A stretch of 64,000 nt of DNA from Noviherbaspirillum cavernae (lineage in GTDB: Bacteria > Pseudomonadota > Gammaproteobacteria > Burkholderiales > Burkholderiaceae_D). This document shows positions 46,926-56,022 of the stretch, in pieces. The DNA is taken from NCBI RefSeq assembly GCF_003590875.1, contig NZ_QYUN01000002.1, positions 2,170,001-2,234,000 on the forward strand, read 5' to 3'. A program made the position numbers and the translations under genes. Numbering within the stretch: the first letter of the stretch is position 1; each line of letters begins with the position of its first letter. The notes under the pieces are model-generated. The model was not told where the DNA came from. It ran no database searches and worked only from the letters and a program-made list of their open reading frames with translations.

Positions 46926-47873
46926 ATGAATCCAACCTTTGCTGCATATATGAAATCGCGCCCCATTTCATCCGGCCATCTGCACGCCCACCGAGCCGGC
47001 GACGCGTCGTATCGTCATTTCATTGAAGGGCGCAGTCTTGGTGTGCTTGGATGGGCTCTTGCATTGACACTTGGCTTCGCAATCGTGGAATTGCTTGCCG
47101 GGCTCTGGTCCAATTCGCTGGCCCTCCTTTCAGACGCCGGCCATATGGCAACCGACGCGATCACGCTGGCCTTGGCGCTCATTGCGCAGATCTTTGCGAA
47201 ACGCCCGCCGTCCGCCACGAAATCGTTCGGCTTCGGACGTGCCGAGGCACTCGCTGCGTTTGTCAATGCCTTCGCAATGCTGGCAATGGTTTGCTGGATC
47301 GTATTCGAAGCGGCACAACGCTTTGCCAGCCCTCAAGCCGTGCAAGGCGAAGTTGTTTTCGTCGTCGCACTGATCGGGCTGATGGTCAATCTGATCGCAG
47401 CCGGGATACTCTCGAGAGACAAGCAAAGCATCAACACGCGGGCCGCGCTGGTGAACGTCATGGGCGATTTGCTTGGCTCGATTGCTGCATTGGCAGCCGG
47501 CGCTGTTATCTACCTGACCGGCTGGCTGCCGATCGACCCTCTGCTATCGGTTTTCGTATCGTTGCTGATCCTGAAAACCATCATCAGCATACTCCGCGAG
47601 TCGTATCACATTTTGATGGAAGGCGTACCGCCGAACATCGACTACATGCAGGTCGGTGCCGATCTCGCAATGATTGATGGCGTGCTGTCCGTGCATGATC
47701 TGCATGTCTGGGATATGTCGGCAGGACAACCAGCCCTGATTGGCCACATCGAAATCCGCGATCTGCAACAATGGCCCGCCGTGCTTGACGCGATCAAGTC
47801 CCTGCTGCGCGACAAATACGATATTGACCATGTGACCTTGCAGGCGGAATTACCGCCAATGGTGAAGGAATAG
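46926..47873 (+). CDS. Cation diffusion facilitator (ZitB/CzcD type)
   Basis: 315-residue inner-membrane metal/proton antiporter with six predicted helices and a C-terminal cytoplasmic domain (about 225-315; HDLHVWDMSAGQPALIGH). TM2 carries SDAGHMATD, the normal HxxxD metal pair. In TM5 the pair reads NVMGD, so the ligand that is His in ZitB is Asn here. The ATG at 46926 is chosen as the first with a normal N-terminus, but no ribosome site is clear (46950 or TTG 46893 are alternatives). Zinc is the default substrate guess. Confidence 0.88.
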   Translation: MNPTFAAYMKSRPISSGHLHAHRAGDASYRHFIEGRSLGVLGWALALTLGFAIVELLAGLWSNSLALLSDAGHMATDAITLALALIAQIFAKRPPSATKSFGFGRAEALAAFVNAFAMLAMVCWIVFEAAQRFASPQAVQGEVVFVVALIGLMVNLIAAGILSRDKQSINTRAALVNVMGDLLGSIAALAAGAVIYLTGWLPIDPLLSVFVSLLILKTIISILRESYHILMEGVPPNIDYMQVGADLAMIDGVLSVHDLHVWDMSAGQPALIGHIEIRDLQQWPAVLDAIKSLLRDKYDIDHVTLQAELPPMVKE

Positions 47874-47882
47874 CGGCGTCCG

Positions 47883-50147
47883 TCACTGCCGGTTGACGTC
47901 AACCACGCCAGTCACATCCCGAATGATCATCAGCGCCTTTTGCAGTTGTGCTGTGGACGCAATCTCTGCCGTGAAGGACATTCGCGCCTGCCCTTTCGCA
48001 CTCTGCGTGCTGACGCCAATCACGTTGATCTTTTCACGCGAAAAAATTTCCGAAATATCTCTCAGCAACCCCTGCCTGTCATTGGCCAGCACAAAAATAT
48101 CCACCGGATAAACAGTTTCCCTGCCAGGCGCACCCCATGTCGTCTGGATGACTCGCTCCTGCGACTTGAGGCGCATCTGCGCGATATTCTTGCAATTCGC
48201 TCGATGGATTGAAACTCCCTTGCCGCGCGTGATGAAGCCGACAATTTCGTCCGGCGGAGCAGGCTTGCAACATCTGGCGAGCTGCGTCATCAAACCATCG
48301 GTGCCGACCACCAGCACACCCGATCGTGCACCTTGCGCAACGCTCGATCCTCTGCTCTTGTTAGTAATAACTGCATCGCTTTCCGGTGTCTTGGCGACAT
48401 TCTTGTGCATGTCGTCAGCGCGCAATGCCTGCTCGACATGCCTCAGGCTGAACTCCTCCTTGCCGACCGCAAGAAACAGATCGTCAACTTTGGCGAACCC
48501 GAGCTTGTGCGCCAGCTCTTCCAGATTGACTGCAGTCTTGCCTTCGCGTTGCAACGTCTTTTCTATCAGCCCGCGCCCATTCGACAGCGTTTCCTGCTGC
48601 TCGATCGCATTGAACCACGCACGCACTTTGGAGCGCGTGCGCGGACTGGCGACGTAACCGGGACTGAGCCAATCACGTGATGGACCGACAGCACCTGGCG
48701 CAGCCCCTCCTCTCGCCGTGATGATCTCAACTGTCTGTCCATTCTTCAATTGCGTGTTGAGCGGGACCATCGCACCGTTGATGCGGGCGCCGCGGCATCG
48801 ATGACCGATATTCGTATGCAAGTGGTAGGCGAAGTCGATCGGCGTTGCGCCGTTCGGCAATTCGATCACGCGCGCCTGAGGCGTGAGCACGTAGATACGG
48901 TCGTCGAGCGAAGCCGCCTTGATCTTTTCGACCCATTCGCGTTGCATTTCCTCTTGACCGACCACGGCATTCGTCACTTCGCTTTTCCACGCCAGCAGCT
49001 GGCGCAGCCACGCAATTTTTTCATCGTATTTTTGTGCCGCGAAATTGGAGCCGCCCGTCTCCTTGTAGCGCCAATGCGCGGCGACACCGTATTCGGCAAA
49101 ACGATGCATCTCTTGCGTACGAATCTGCACCTCCAGTGCGCGAGCGTCTTCCGCAATCACAACAGTGTGCAGCGATTGGTACCCGTTCTGCTTCGGTCGC
49201 GAAATATAGTCGTCAAACTCCTCTGGTATGGGCGTCCAGATGTTGTGCACCAGACCGAGGACGTCGTAACAGCTCTTGATGTCGTCGACAATCACGCGGA
49301 ACGCACGCACATCGTACAACTCGGTGAAGTCGAGCGACTTGCCGCGCATCTTGTTCCAGATGCTGTAGATGTGTTTGGGCCGACCGAAAACCTCGGCCTT
49401 GATTCCCGCGGATGCGAGTTCCGATTTCAGACGCGCGATCGCAGCACCGACGAACTCCTCGCGTTCACGGCGCTTTTCTTCAAGCATCTTGGCAATGCGC
49501 TTGTAGGTCGCCGGCTCAAGAAAGCGAAACGCAAGGTCTTCAAGCTCCCATTTCAATTGCCAGATGCCAAGGCGATTGGCCAGAGGCGCATACAGATCGA
49601 GCGTCACACGCGCGTATTGATATGTCCGGTCGTCTTCGAGTTTCAACTCGGAGAAATATCGCAGGTTCGTGACGCGCGCTGCGAGCCGGACCAGAACGAC
49701 GCGCATATCGGATGCCATCGCCAGCAGCATTTTGCGCAATGCTTCAAGCTGCTCGGCGGCTTGCTGTGAAGCGTTCTTGCCGCGTGCGATCTCCTGATAG
49801 CCGAAGCTCTGATCATGCAGTCGCATGAGCTGGCGTATCTCGGTTACGAAATCGAGAATCTCTGTTCCGAAACGCGGCTCGATACTGTTCGCGGCCTGCT
49901 CGTCAAGTGCCGGCAATTCGAATAGCAAGCCCGCAATACGTGCATCGACATCGGTATTGAGTTGCGCCAAAACCGTTGCCACCCCCTGCGCGAATGCGAA
50001 TGCATCCTGCCCGGTATCGATAGTCTTTCCGGAATAGATCTGTTTTACGAAAGCGAATGCATCGAGCACACGTGCCCCATCCTCTGCCGTCAAGCCCGAG
50101 GTCAGTTGAGCGTGCGTATCGCGTTGTGTTGTGGCGACAGAAACCAT
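47883..50147 (-). CDS. relA: (p)ppGpp synthetase RelA
   Basis: 754-residue stringent-response protein. The N-terminal hydrolase-like domain lacks the HD pair (LLFELPALDE where SpoT has an HD motif), so it is expected to be synthetase-only. The synthetase domain is intact (RPKHIYSIWNKM, ELYDVRAFRVIV, EFDDYISRPKQNGYQSLHT), followed by TGS (about 410-470), a zinc-finger-like region (LARCCKPAPPDE) and a C-terminal ACT domain (about 680-754). It is 7 bp downstream of a RidA gene. The usual bifunctional SpoT is not in this window. Confidence 0.95.
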   Translation of the reverse strand: MVSVATTQRDTHAQLTSGLTAEDGARVLDAFAFVKQIYSGKTIDTGQDAFAFAQGVATVLAQLNTDVDARIAGLLFELPALDEQAANSIEPRFGTEILDFVTEIRQLMRLHDQSFGYQEIARGKNASQQAAEQLEALRKMLLAMASDMRVVLVRLAARVTNLRYFSELKLEDDRTYQYARVTLDLYAPLANRLGIWQLKWELEDLAFRFLEPATYKRIAKMLEEKRREREEFVGAAIARLKSELASAGIKAEVFGRPKHIYSIWNKMRGKSLDFTELYDVRAFRVIVDDIKSCYDVLGLVHNIWTPIPEEFDDYISRPKQNGYQSLHTVVIAEDARALEVQIRTQEMHRFAEYGVAAHWRYKETGGSNFAAQKYDEKIAWLRQLLAWKSEVTNAVVGQEEMQREWVEKIKAASLDDRIYVLTPQARVIELPNGATPIDFAYHLHTNIGHRCRGARINGAMVPLNTQLKNGQTVEIITARGGAAPGAVGPSRDWLSPGYVASPRTRSKVRAWFNAIEQQETLSNGRGLIEKTLQREGKTAVNLEELAHKLGFAKVDDLFLAVGKEEFSLRHVEQALRADDMHKNVAKTPESDAVITNKSRGSSVAQGARSGVLVVGTDGLMTQLARCCKPAPPDEIVGFITRGKGVSIHRANCKNIAQMRLKSQERVIQTTWGAPGRETVYPVDIFVLANDRQGLLRDISEIFSREKINVIGVSTQSAKGQARMSFTAEIASTAQLQKALMIIRDVTGVVDVNRQ

Positions 50148-50154
50148 TGGTCGA

Positions 50155-50505
50155 TTACTTTTGCGCAGCCGTCACAACCATTTCCACCAGCCACTCCGGT
50201 TTGGCGAGCCGGGCTTCAACGGTGGCCCGCGGGGGCGCATTGCCGTCGGCGACCCATTCATTCCATACTGCATTCATGCCATCGAAATCCTTGATATCCG
50301 CCATGAAAATCTGACACATCAAAATGCGCGACTTGTCGCTTCCCGCTTCTATCAAAAGACGGTCGATGTGACCGAGAACTTCACGCGTCTGACCCGCTAT
50401 GTTCTGCGTGACATCCACAGCGATCTGTCCGGCAAGGTAGACAGTGCCATTGTGAATGGCAGTCTCTGAAAGGGTTTTTCCGACGTGCAAACGTTTGATT
50501 TCCAT
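50155..50505 (-). CDS. RidA/YjgF-family protein
   Basis: 116 residues of the RidA superfamily, whose best known members deaminate reactive enamine/imine intermediates. The Arg of the active site is in PPRATVEARL; HNGTVYLAGQIAVD also fits. It is of the YoaB-like subtype rather than archetypal RidA, judging from LLIEAGSDKSRIL, so the substrate is uncertain. The start at 50505 (MEIKRLHVG) is preferred over a TTG at 50526. It sits between an alpha/beta hydrolase and relA in one direction. Confidence 0.85.
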   Translation of the reverse strand: MEIKRLHVGKTLSETAIHNGTVYLAGQIAVDVTQNIAGQTREVLGHIDRLLIEAGSDKSRILMCQIFMADIKDFDGMNAVWNEWVADGNAPPRATVEARLAKPEWLVEMVVTAAQK

Positions 50506-50548
50506 GATGCTCGAACTCTCTTTCAATACTCAATTTTCCGGCAATGAT

Positions 50549-51415
50549 TCAAGCGAGAAGGAATTCCTTCACCGCCGTGATCTGGTCTGCATGCATGAAC
50601 GTCGGTGCATGGCCCACACCGGCAAACTCCATCAGCCTTGACTGCGGCCCGCGCTTCGTCATCGCCTGCGCAACATCGCGACTCAAGAGGTCGGACTCGG
50701 CACCGCGTGTCAGGAGCGTGGGACAGGTGATCGCATCGTATGCAGCCCATAGCATTGCCTCGTCCTGCTTTGCACTCGCGGGCGTTACCGACTTGAATGG
50801 CACTGCCAGATTCAGATCGTAGTGACGGATCCATTTTCCATCGCGATCTTGTTGCAGAACGTCAGCCGCGATTTTTCGCCATTCATCGTCCGTATGCGGT
50901 CCGAACGGCAGCGATATGCCCCGAATATAGTTGGCAGCCTCGTCGAATGTCGCAAACCGCATGTCCTGACCGATATAGCCGCCTATGCGCTCCAGTGCAG
51001 AATAATTCAAGGCAGGTCCGATATCGTTCAACACCAGTTTGCGTACCGGATTTTCAGGCAATGATGCAAGCCCCATCCCGATCAAGCCTCCCATCGAAGT
51101 GCCGACCCAATGCACTGTCGTTGCATCCAGTCGCGCCAACAGCGTGACCATATCGCTGACATATTGCGGCACGACATAATAGCGAGGATCGCGCAATCGA
51201 CTGGAGCGTCCGCGTCCCACCACATCCGGGCATATGACTCGATAATCCTTGCACAATTCCTGTGCAAGATTGTCGAAATCATCGGAAACACGCGTCACCC
51301 CATGCACGCAAACCAGCACATCGGGATTGTGCGGGTCACCCCATTCCTTGTATGCCATCGTATGCAAGCCTGCAGGAGAAAGACATTGAACGGATTGGAT
51401 TTTCGCTTGTGTCAT
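50549..51415 (-). CDS. Alpha/beta hydrolase
   Basis: 288-residue hydrolase with the oxyanion segment VCVHGVTR, nucleophile elbow GTSMGG (Ser about residue 107), the acid in the LLTRGAESDLL region and the catalytic His in GVGHAPTF. There is no signal peptide, so it is cytoplasmic. The substrate is unknown. It is divergent from bdhA and 43 bp upstream of the RidA gene, so a role in ester or lactone breakdown next to 3-hydroxybutyrate use is possible. Confidence 0.85.
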   Translation of the reverse strand: MTQAKIQSVQCLSPAGLHTMAYKEWGDPHNPDVLVCVHGVTRVSDDFDNLAQELCKDYRVICPDVVGRGRSSRLRDPRYYVVPQYVSDMVTLLARLDATTVHWVGTSMGGLIGMGLASLPENPVRKLVLNDIGPALNYSALERIGGYIGQDMRFATFDEAANYIRGISLPFGPHTDDEWRKIAADVLQQDRDGKWIRHYDLNLAVPFKSVTPASAKQDEAMLWAAYDAITCPTLLTRGAESDLLSRDVAQAMTKRGPQSRLMEFAGVGHAPTFMHADQITAVKEFLLA

Positions 51416-51516
51416 TTTTATGTTTTCCGGATGATGGTTCTGACATTTTACTGTTCGTTCGGCTTAAAATCCTACATCGTTCGTTGCCAACAAAAATTTC
51501 ATTCCTCGAGGACAAA

Positions 51517-52311
51517 ATGCAAGGCACCATGCTCAAAGGTAAGACAGCTCTGATCACCGGTTCGACATCCGGCATTGGATTAGGCATCGCCAGATCATTT
51601 GCAGCGCAAGGCAGCAATATTGTTTTCAATGGCTTCGGCGACGCCAAGGAAATCGAAGCGCTGCAAGCCGATGTGCAGAAAGAGTATGGAGTGGAAACGG
51701 CATATCACGGGGCGGACATGTCCAGGCCTGCACACATTGAAGCGATGATGCAATTCGCAGCGGAGCGCTTTGGCGCGGTCGATATCCTTGTGAACAACGC
51801 GGGCATCCAGCATGTGGCAAACATCGAAGATTTTCCTGTCGAAAAATGGGATGCGATCATCGCCATCAATCTGAGTTCGGCATTTCACACGACCCGATTG
51901 GCATTGCCCGCGATGAAGGCGAAGAATTGGGGACGCATCATCAATATTGCATCGGTACATGGCTTGATCGGCTCGGCACAAAAATCGGCTTACGTTGCAG
52001 CCAAGCATGGCATTGTCGGCCTGACGAAAGTCACTGCCTTGGAAAACGCGCATAGCGGGATCACATGTAATGCGATTTGCCCTGGTTGGGTATTAACCCC
52101 GCTTGTGCAACAACAAGTCGATGCACGCGCCAGGCAGCAAGGTATTTCGAATGAAGAAGCCAAGAAGGGACTGCTGATGGAAAAGCAGCCTTCCGGTGAA
52201 TTCGTGACACCGCAGCAACTGGGGGAGCTTGCAGTATTCCTGTCCAGCGATGCCGCGAGTCAAGTGCGCGGTGTTGCCTGGAATATGGATGGCGGCTGGG
52301 TTGCGCAATAA
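51517..52311 (+). CDS. bdhA: D-3-hydroxybutyrate dehydrogenase
   Basis: 264-residue SDR that oxidises 3-hydroxybutyrate to acetoacetate with NAD. It has TGSTSGIG (about 15-22), NNAGIQHVANIEDFP (a BDH-typical segment), the catalytic Ser in NIASVHGL, YVAAK, and the C-terminal SDAASQVRG. The ATG at 51517 has GAGGA 5 nt upstream; 51529 is a possible alternative. The 3-oxoacid CoA-transferase genes converge on it from the right, which supports the assignment. Confidence 0.92.
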   Translation: MQGTMLKGKTALITGSTSGIGLGIARSFAAQGSNIVFNGFGDAKEIEALQADVQKEYGVETAYHGADMSRPAHIEAMMQFAAERFGAVDILVNNAGIQHVANIEDFPVEKWDAIIAINLSSAFHTTRLALPAMKAKNWGRIINIASVHGLIGSAQKSAYVAAKHGIVGLTKVTALENAHSGITCNAICPGWVLTPLVQQQVDARARQQGISNEEAKKGLLMEKQPSGEFVTPQQLGELAVFLSSDAASQVRGVAWNMDGGWVAQ

Positions 52312-52420
52312 TGCGGTCGAAGTATTGCGTTCGCTTGAATCGACGCGCAGGAATCTGCTTGCGCTTCGCTTTTCATGGTTGCCATGGTGATTTCCCGCCC
52401 CCACGGATTCACTAAAAAAC

Positions 52421-52453
52421 GAAAACGGCGCTTGGTTTCAAGCGCCGTTTTTC
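52421..52453. terminator. Bidirectional terminator between bdhA and the CoA-transferase genes
   Basis: GAAAACGGCGCTTG and CAAGCGCCGTTTTTC form a 14-bp stem with a GTTT loop and T-runs usable on both strands. It sits in the gap between convergent bdhA and the CoA-transferase B gene. Confidence 0.85.
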
Positions 52454-52480
52454 ATTGACCTTGCAGACTCTGCTATCTAT

Positions 52481-53134
<654 letters not shown>

Positions 53135-53147
53135 GTTCGCTCTCCCC

Positions 53148-53846
53148 TTACTTTGCACGCGTGGTGCGTTGTTCAATACGCTTTTCCGGCGTCGCATTCA
53201 CCACGATGCGATGCACGAAAATGCCCGGGGTATGGACATCGTCCGGATCGATTTCGCCTACCTCGACCAGTTTTTCGACTTCGACGACAGTGATCTTGCC
53301 GGCCATCGCGACATTCGGATTGAAGTTGCGCGCGGTCTTGCGATACACGAGGTTGCCGGACTTGTCCGCCATGTAGGCCTTGACCAGGGAAACATCCGCC
53401 ACCAGCGAACGCTCCATCACATACCGCTGCCCGTCGAATTCGCGCACCTCCTTGCCATCAGCGACGATGGTGCCGACACCGGTCTTGGTGAAGAAGGCCG
53501 GGATGCCCGCACCACCGGCGCGCAGCTTTTCGGCGAGCGTTCCCTGCGGCGTGAATTCAAGCTCCAGCTCTCCAGCGAGATACTGGCGCTCGAATTCCTT
53601 GTTCTCGCCGACGTACGAGGAAATCATCTTGCTGATCTGGCGCGTCGTTAGCAACTGGCCGAGGCCGAAACCATCGACACCGGCATTGTTCGAAATCGCG
53701 GTCAGATTCCTGGCACCGGAATCACGCAGCGCCTCGATCAGCGCTTCCGGAATGCCGCACAGACCAAAGCCGCCAACGGCGATCGTCTGTCCGTCCTTGA
53801 CAATGCCGGCCAGCGCGCTGGCAGCGTCGGGATAAACCTTGTTCAT
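53148..53846 (-). CDS. 3-Oxoacid CoA-transferase subunit A
   Basis: 232-residue subunit with [18 protein letters not shown] (CoA-transferase signature 1), [21 protein letters not shown] and a C-terminal [15 protein letters not shown] ribosome site lies 7 nt before the ATG. It is the promoter-proximal gene of the pair and is divergent from the PAS-LuxR regulator gene across 211 bp. Confidence 0.92.
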   Translation of the reverse strand: MNKVYPDAASALAGIVKDGQTIAVGGFGLCGIPEALIEALRDSGARNLTAISNNAGVDGFGLGQLLTTRQISKMISSYVGENKEFERQYLAGELELEFTPQGTLAEKLRAGGAGIPAFFTKTGVGTIVADGKEVREFDGQRYVMERSLVADVSLVKAYMADKSGNLVYRKTARNFNPNVAMAGKITVVEVEKLVEVGEIDPDDVHTPGIFVHRIVVNATPEKRIEQRTTRAK

Positions 53847-54057
53847 ACCAACCCCTCTTCTCGTGGAAAGTGCCCTTCAAAGGGCTTATTTAACGTGACC
53901 GCCAGCATATGATGGTGGACTAGCGCATGCAATACAGTAAAAATACGCACTGCGATCCAATCGTCTGGAAATTCAGAAAACGGCTGGCGGTTCGCCAGCC
54001 TGCGAGCTCCCTGACAACAATACGAATCTTATACCCATAAAGCGGCGCCCCGACTCC

Positions 54058-54618
54058 ATGAGCGCACCACCAATCATCGACTACGAGACAATCTTCCTGC
54101 GCGCGCCGGTTGGCATGTGTGTTTCCCGGAATCGCGTCATCCATGCGTGCAACGACGCATTGGCCGCGATGTTCGGGTACGCCGCAGGCGAACTGGTCGG
54201 GCAATCCTTGCTCGTCCTGTATCCGACCATGGACGAATTCGAACGCACGGGTGCCCGCATCGTGCCGATCATGAACGCCAAGGGGCATTATTCAGACGAA
54301 CGGATCATGAAACGCGCCAACCAGGATCTATTCTGGTGCCATGTCACCGGTTGCGCCTTGATCCACAACGATCCTCATGCCGCGGGCATTTGGACTTTTG
54401 AGGATCTGAGTTCGAAACGCCCGGTAACGGCGGTGCTGACCCCGCGCGAACGGGAAATCGCCGCGTTGCTGGTCGAAGGCAAGACCAGTAAATTGATAGC
54501 GCGGCAAATTGGTTTGAGCCCGCGCACAGTGGAAATGCACCGGGCCAAGCTGATGAAGAAATTTGCCGCGGCCACATCGGGCGAACTGGTACACCGACTG
54601 GTCGGCGTCACCGGCTGA
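54058..54618 (+). CDS. PAS-domain LuxR-type transcriptional regulator
   Basis: 186-residue one-component regulator: a PAS domain (about 8-115) and a C-terminal LuxR/FixJ helix-turn-helix (about 125-182; LTPREREIAALLVEGKTSK, then RTVEMHRAKLMKKF). There is no receiver domain or membrane segment, so the signal would be cytoplasmic. It is divergent from the CoA-transferase genes, which are the likely targets. The PAS ligand is unknown. Confidence 0.88.
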   Translation: MSAPPIIDYETIFLRAPVGMCVSRNRVIHACNDALAAMFGYAAGELVGQSLLVLYPTMDEFERTGARIVPIMNAKGHYSDERIMKRANQDLFWCHVTGCALIHNDPHAAGIWTFEDLSSKRPVTAVLTPREREIAALLVEGKTSKLIARQIGLSPRTVEMHRAKLMKKFAAATSGELVHRLVGVTG

Positions 54619-54635
54619 AAACGTCCAGCTGTCTG

Positions 54636-55052
54636 CTACGTCTCCGCCGAGGCCAGCAAGCTGCGAAGCCAGTCAGGCATCGGCATGGATTTTTCCGACG
54701 GGAAATTCACCCACACAACTTTGGCACCGCCCTGTGCCGCAATGATGTCCGGTTGGTCAAGCCGCCGTATCTCCTGAATTGTTTCGAAACTGGAACGCCC
54801 CGGCGGACCGACATAGGTCAGCACCTCGATTTCTCCCGGATATTTCAACTGCCGAATGAAGGTGCAATGTGCATTGATGATGACCGGACCATCACCGCCG
54901 GGATCGGGATCGCAACCGACCTCGGTGAACCATTCGATCCGCGCCTGTTCAAGGTAGCGAAAATAGGTTGCATTGTTCACGTGTCCCATCGCATCCATGT
55001 CGCCCCAACGAATGGACATCCGTGCGGAATGAACGAGTCTTTTGCTTGTCAT
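54636..55052 (-). CDS. Acyl-CoA thioesterase (4HBT/YbgC type)
   Basis: 138-residue single hotdog domain with RWGDMDAMGHVNNATYFRY, the Asp-containing active-site motif of the 4-hydroxybenzoyl-CoA thioesterase group. It would cleave acyl-CoA to acid and CoA in the cytoplasm; chain length preference is unknown. It is 27 bp downstream of an SDR gene and convergent with the PAS-LuxR gene. Confidence 0.88.
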   Translation of the reverse strand: MTSKRLVHSARMSIRWGDMDAMGHVNNATYFRYLEQARIEWFTEVGCDPDPGGDGPVIINAHCTFIRQLKYPGEIEVLTYVGPPGRSSFETIQEIRRLDQPDIIAAQGGAKVVWVNFPSEKSMPMPDWLRSLLASAET

Positions 55053-55079
55053 GGTGGATATCGTCTGACGCGTTTGCCG

Positions 55080-55856
55080 CTACTGTACGCTCAGGCCGTC
55101 GTCTGCAGTGACGATCGAACCGTTGATGAAACGGGATTCGTCAACGGCCAGCAACAGGAGCAAGCCATCCAGGTCCTCAGGCTTGCCGACGCGTTTGCGC
55201 GGAAGCATATTGATCAACGCACTGCCCTGCTCGCTTTCGAAATGTTCCGCATTGATTTCCGTACCGATGTAGCCAGGGCAGATCGCGTTCACGTTGATGC
55301 CATATCTTCCCCACTCCACTGCCATCGATTTCGTCATATGCACTACTGCAGCCTTGCTCATGCAATAGATGCCGATCTGGGGCAGCACGCGCAAGCCTGC
55401 GACCGAGGCGATGTTGATGATGCGGTGCTGCTTTTTCGGATCACCCTTGGCACGCGCGATCATGCGCTTCGCGACTTCCTGCGCGACGAAAAATGCGCCG
55501 CGCTGGTTGGTATCCATGACAAATGCATAGTCTTCAGGAGTCACATCGACCAGCCGTTGCGTTGTCGATACGCCGGAGTTATTGACCAGGATATCGATCG
55601 GCCCCGCTTCGGTCTCGGCATGCGCAATGGCAGACTTGATACTCGCATAGTCAGTGACGTCCAGCGCCACCACATGCGCCGCCCCGCCATTGGCTTCGAT
55701 TTCGGCACGCAACTCCTTGAGTCGCTCAACGCGGCGTGAAGCAAGCACGACCTGAGCGCCGGCCTGCGCCAATACCTTGGCGAACCGTGCGCCCAGTCCG
55801 CTTGACGCCCCTGTCACAAGTGCGATCTTCCCCTCTAGGTTGAATTCGATACCCAT
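55080..55856 (-). CDS. Short-chain dehydrogenase
   Basis: 258-residue SDR with TGASSGLG (about 15-22), NNSG, and the catalytic Ser in NIASVAGL plus YCMSK. An AAGGAG ribosome site lies 7 nt before the ATG. The neighbours (thioesterase, divergent ETF-QO) suggest a 3-hydroxyacyl-CoA or hydroxy fatty-acid dehydrogenase; the exact substrate is unassigned. Confidence 0.85.
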   Translation of the reverse strand: MGIEFNLEGKIALVTGASSGLGARFAKVLAQAGAQVVLASRRVERLKELRAEIEANGGAAHVVALDVTDYASIKSAIAHAETEAGPIDILVNNSGVSTTQRLVDVTPEDYAFVMDTNQRGAFFVAQEVAKRMIARAKGDPKKQHRIINIASVAGLRVLPQIGIYCMSKAAVVHMTKSMAVEWGRYGINVNAICPGYIGTEINAEHFESEQGSALINMLPRKRVGKPEDLDGLLLLLAVDESRFINGSIVTADDGLSVQ

Positions 55857-56022
55857 GCAATTCTCCTTGTTCTATCGGCTGTCCCTCCGCCTTCTGCAAC
55901 CCGACGGTGGCGCTATCATTACATGAAAGGCAAGGGATTAGAGTGCCCTATCTAGTATTCTGCCGCAAAATCCACGACAATTAGCACACTCGTTCGATAA
56001 TTTTAATTTACGGTGGAGAGAC

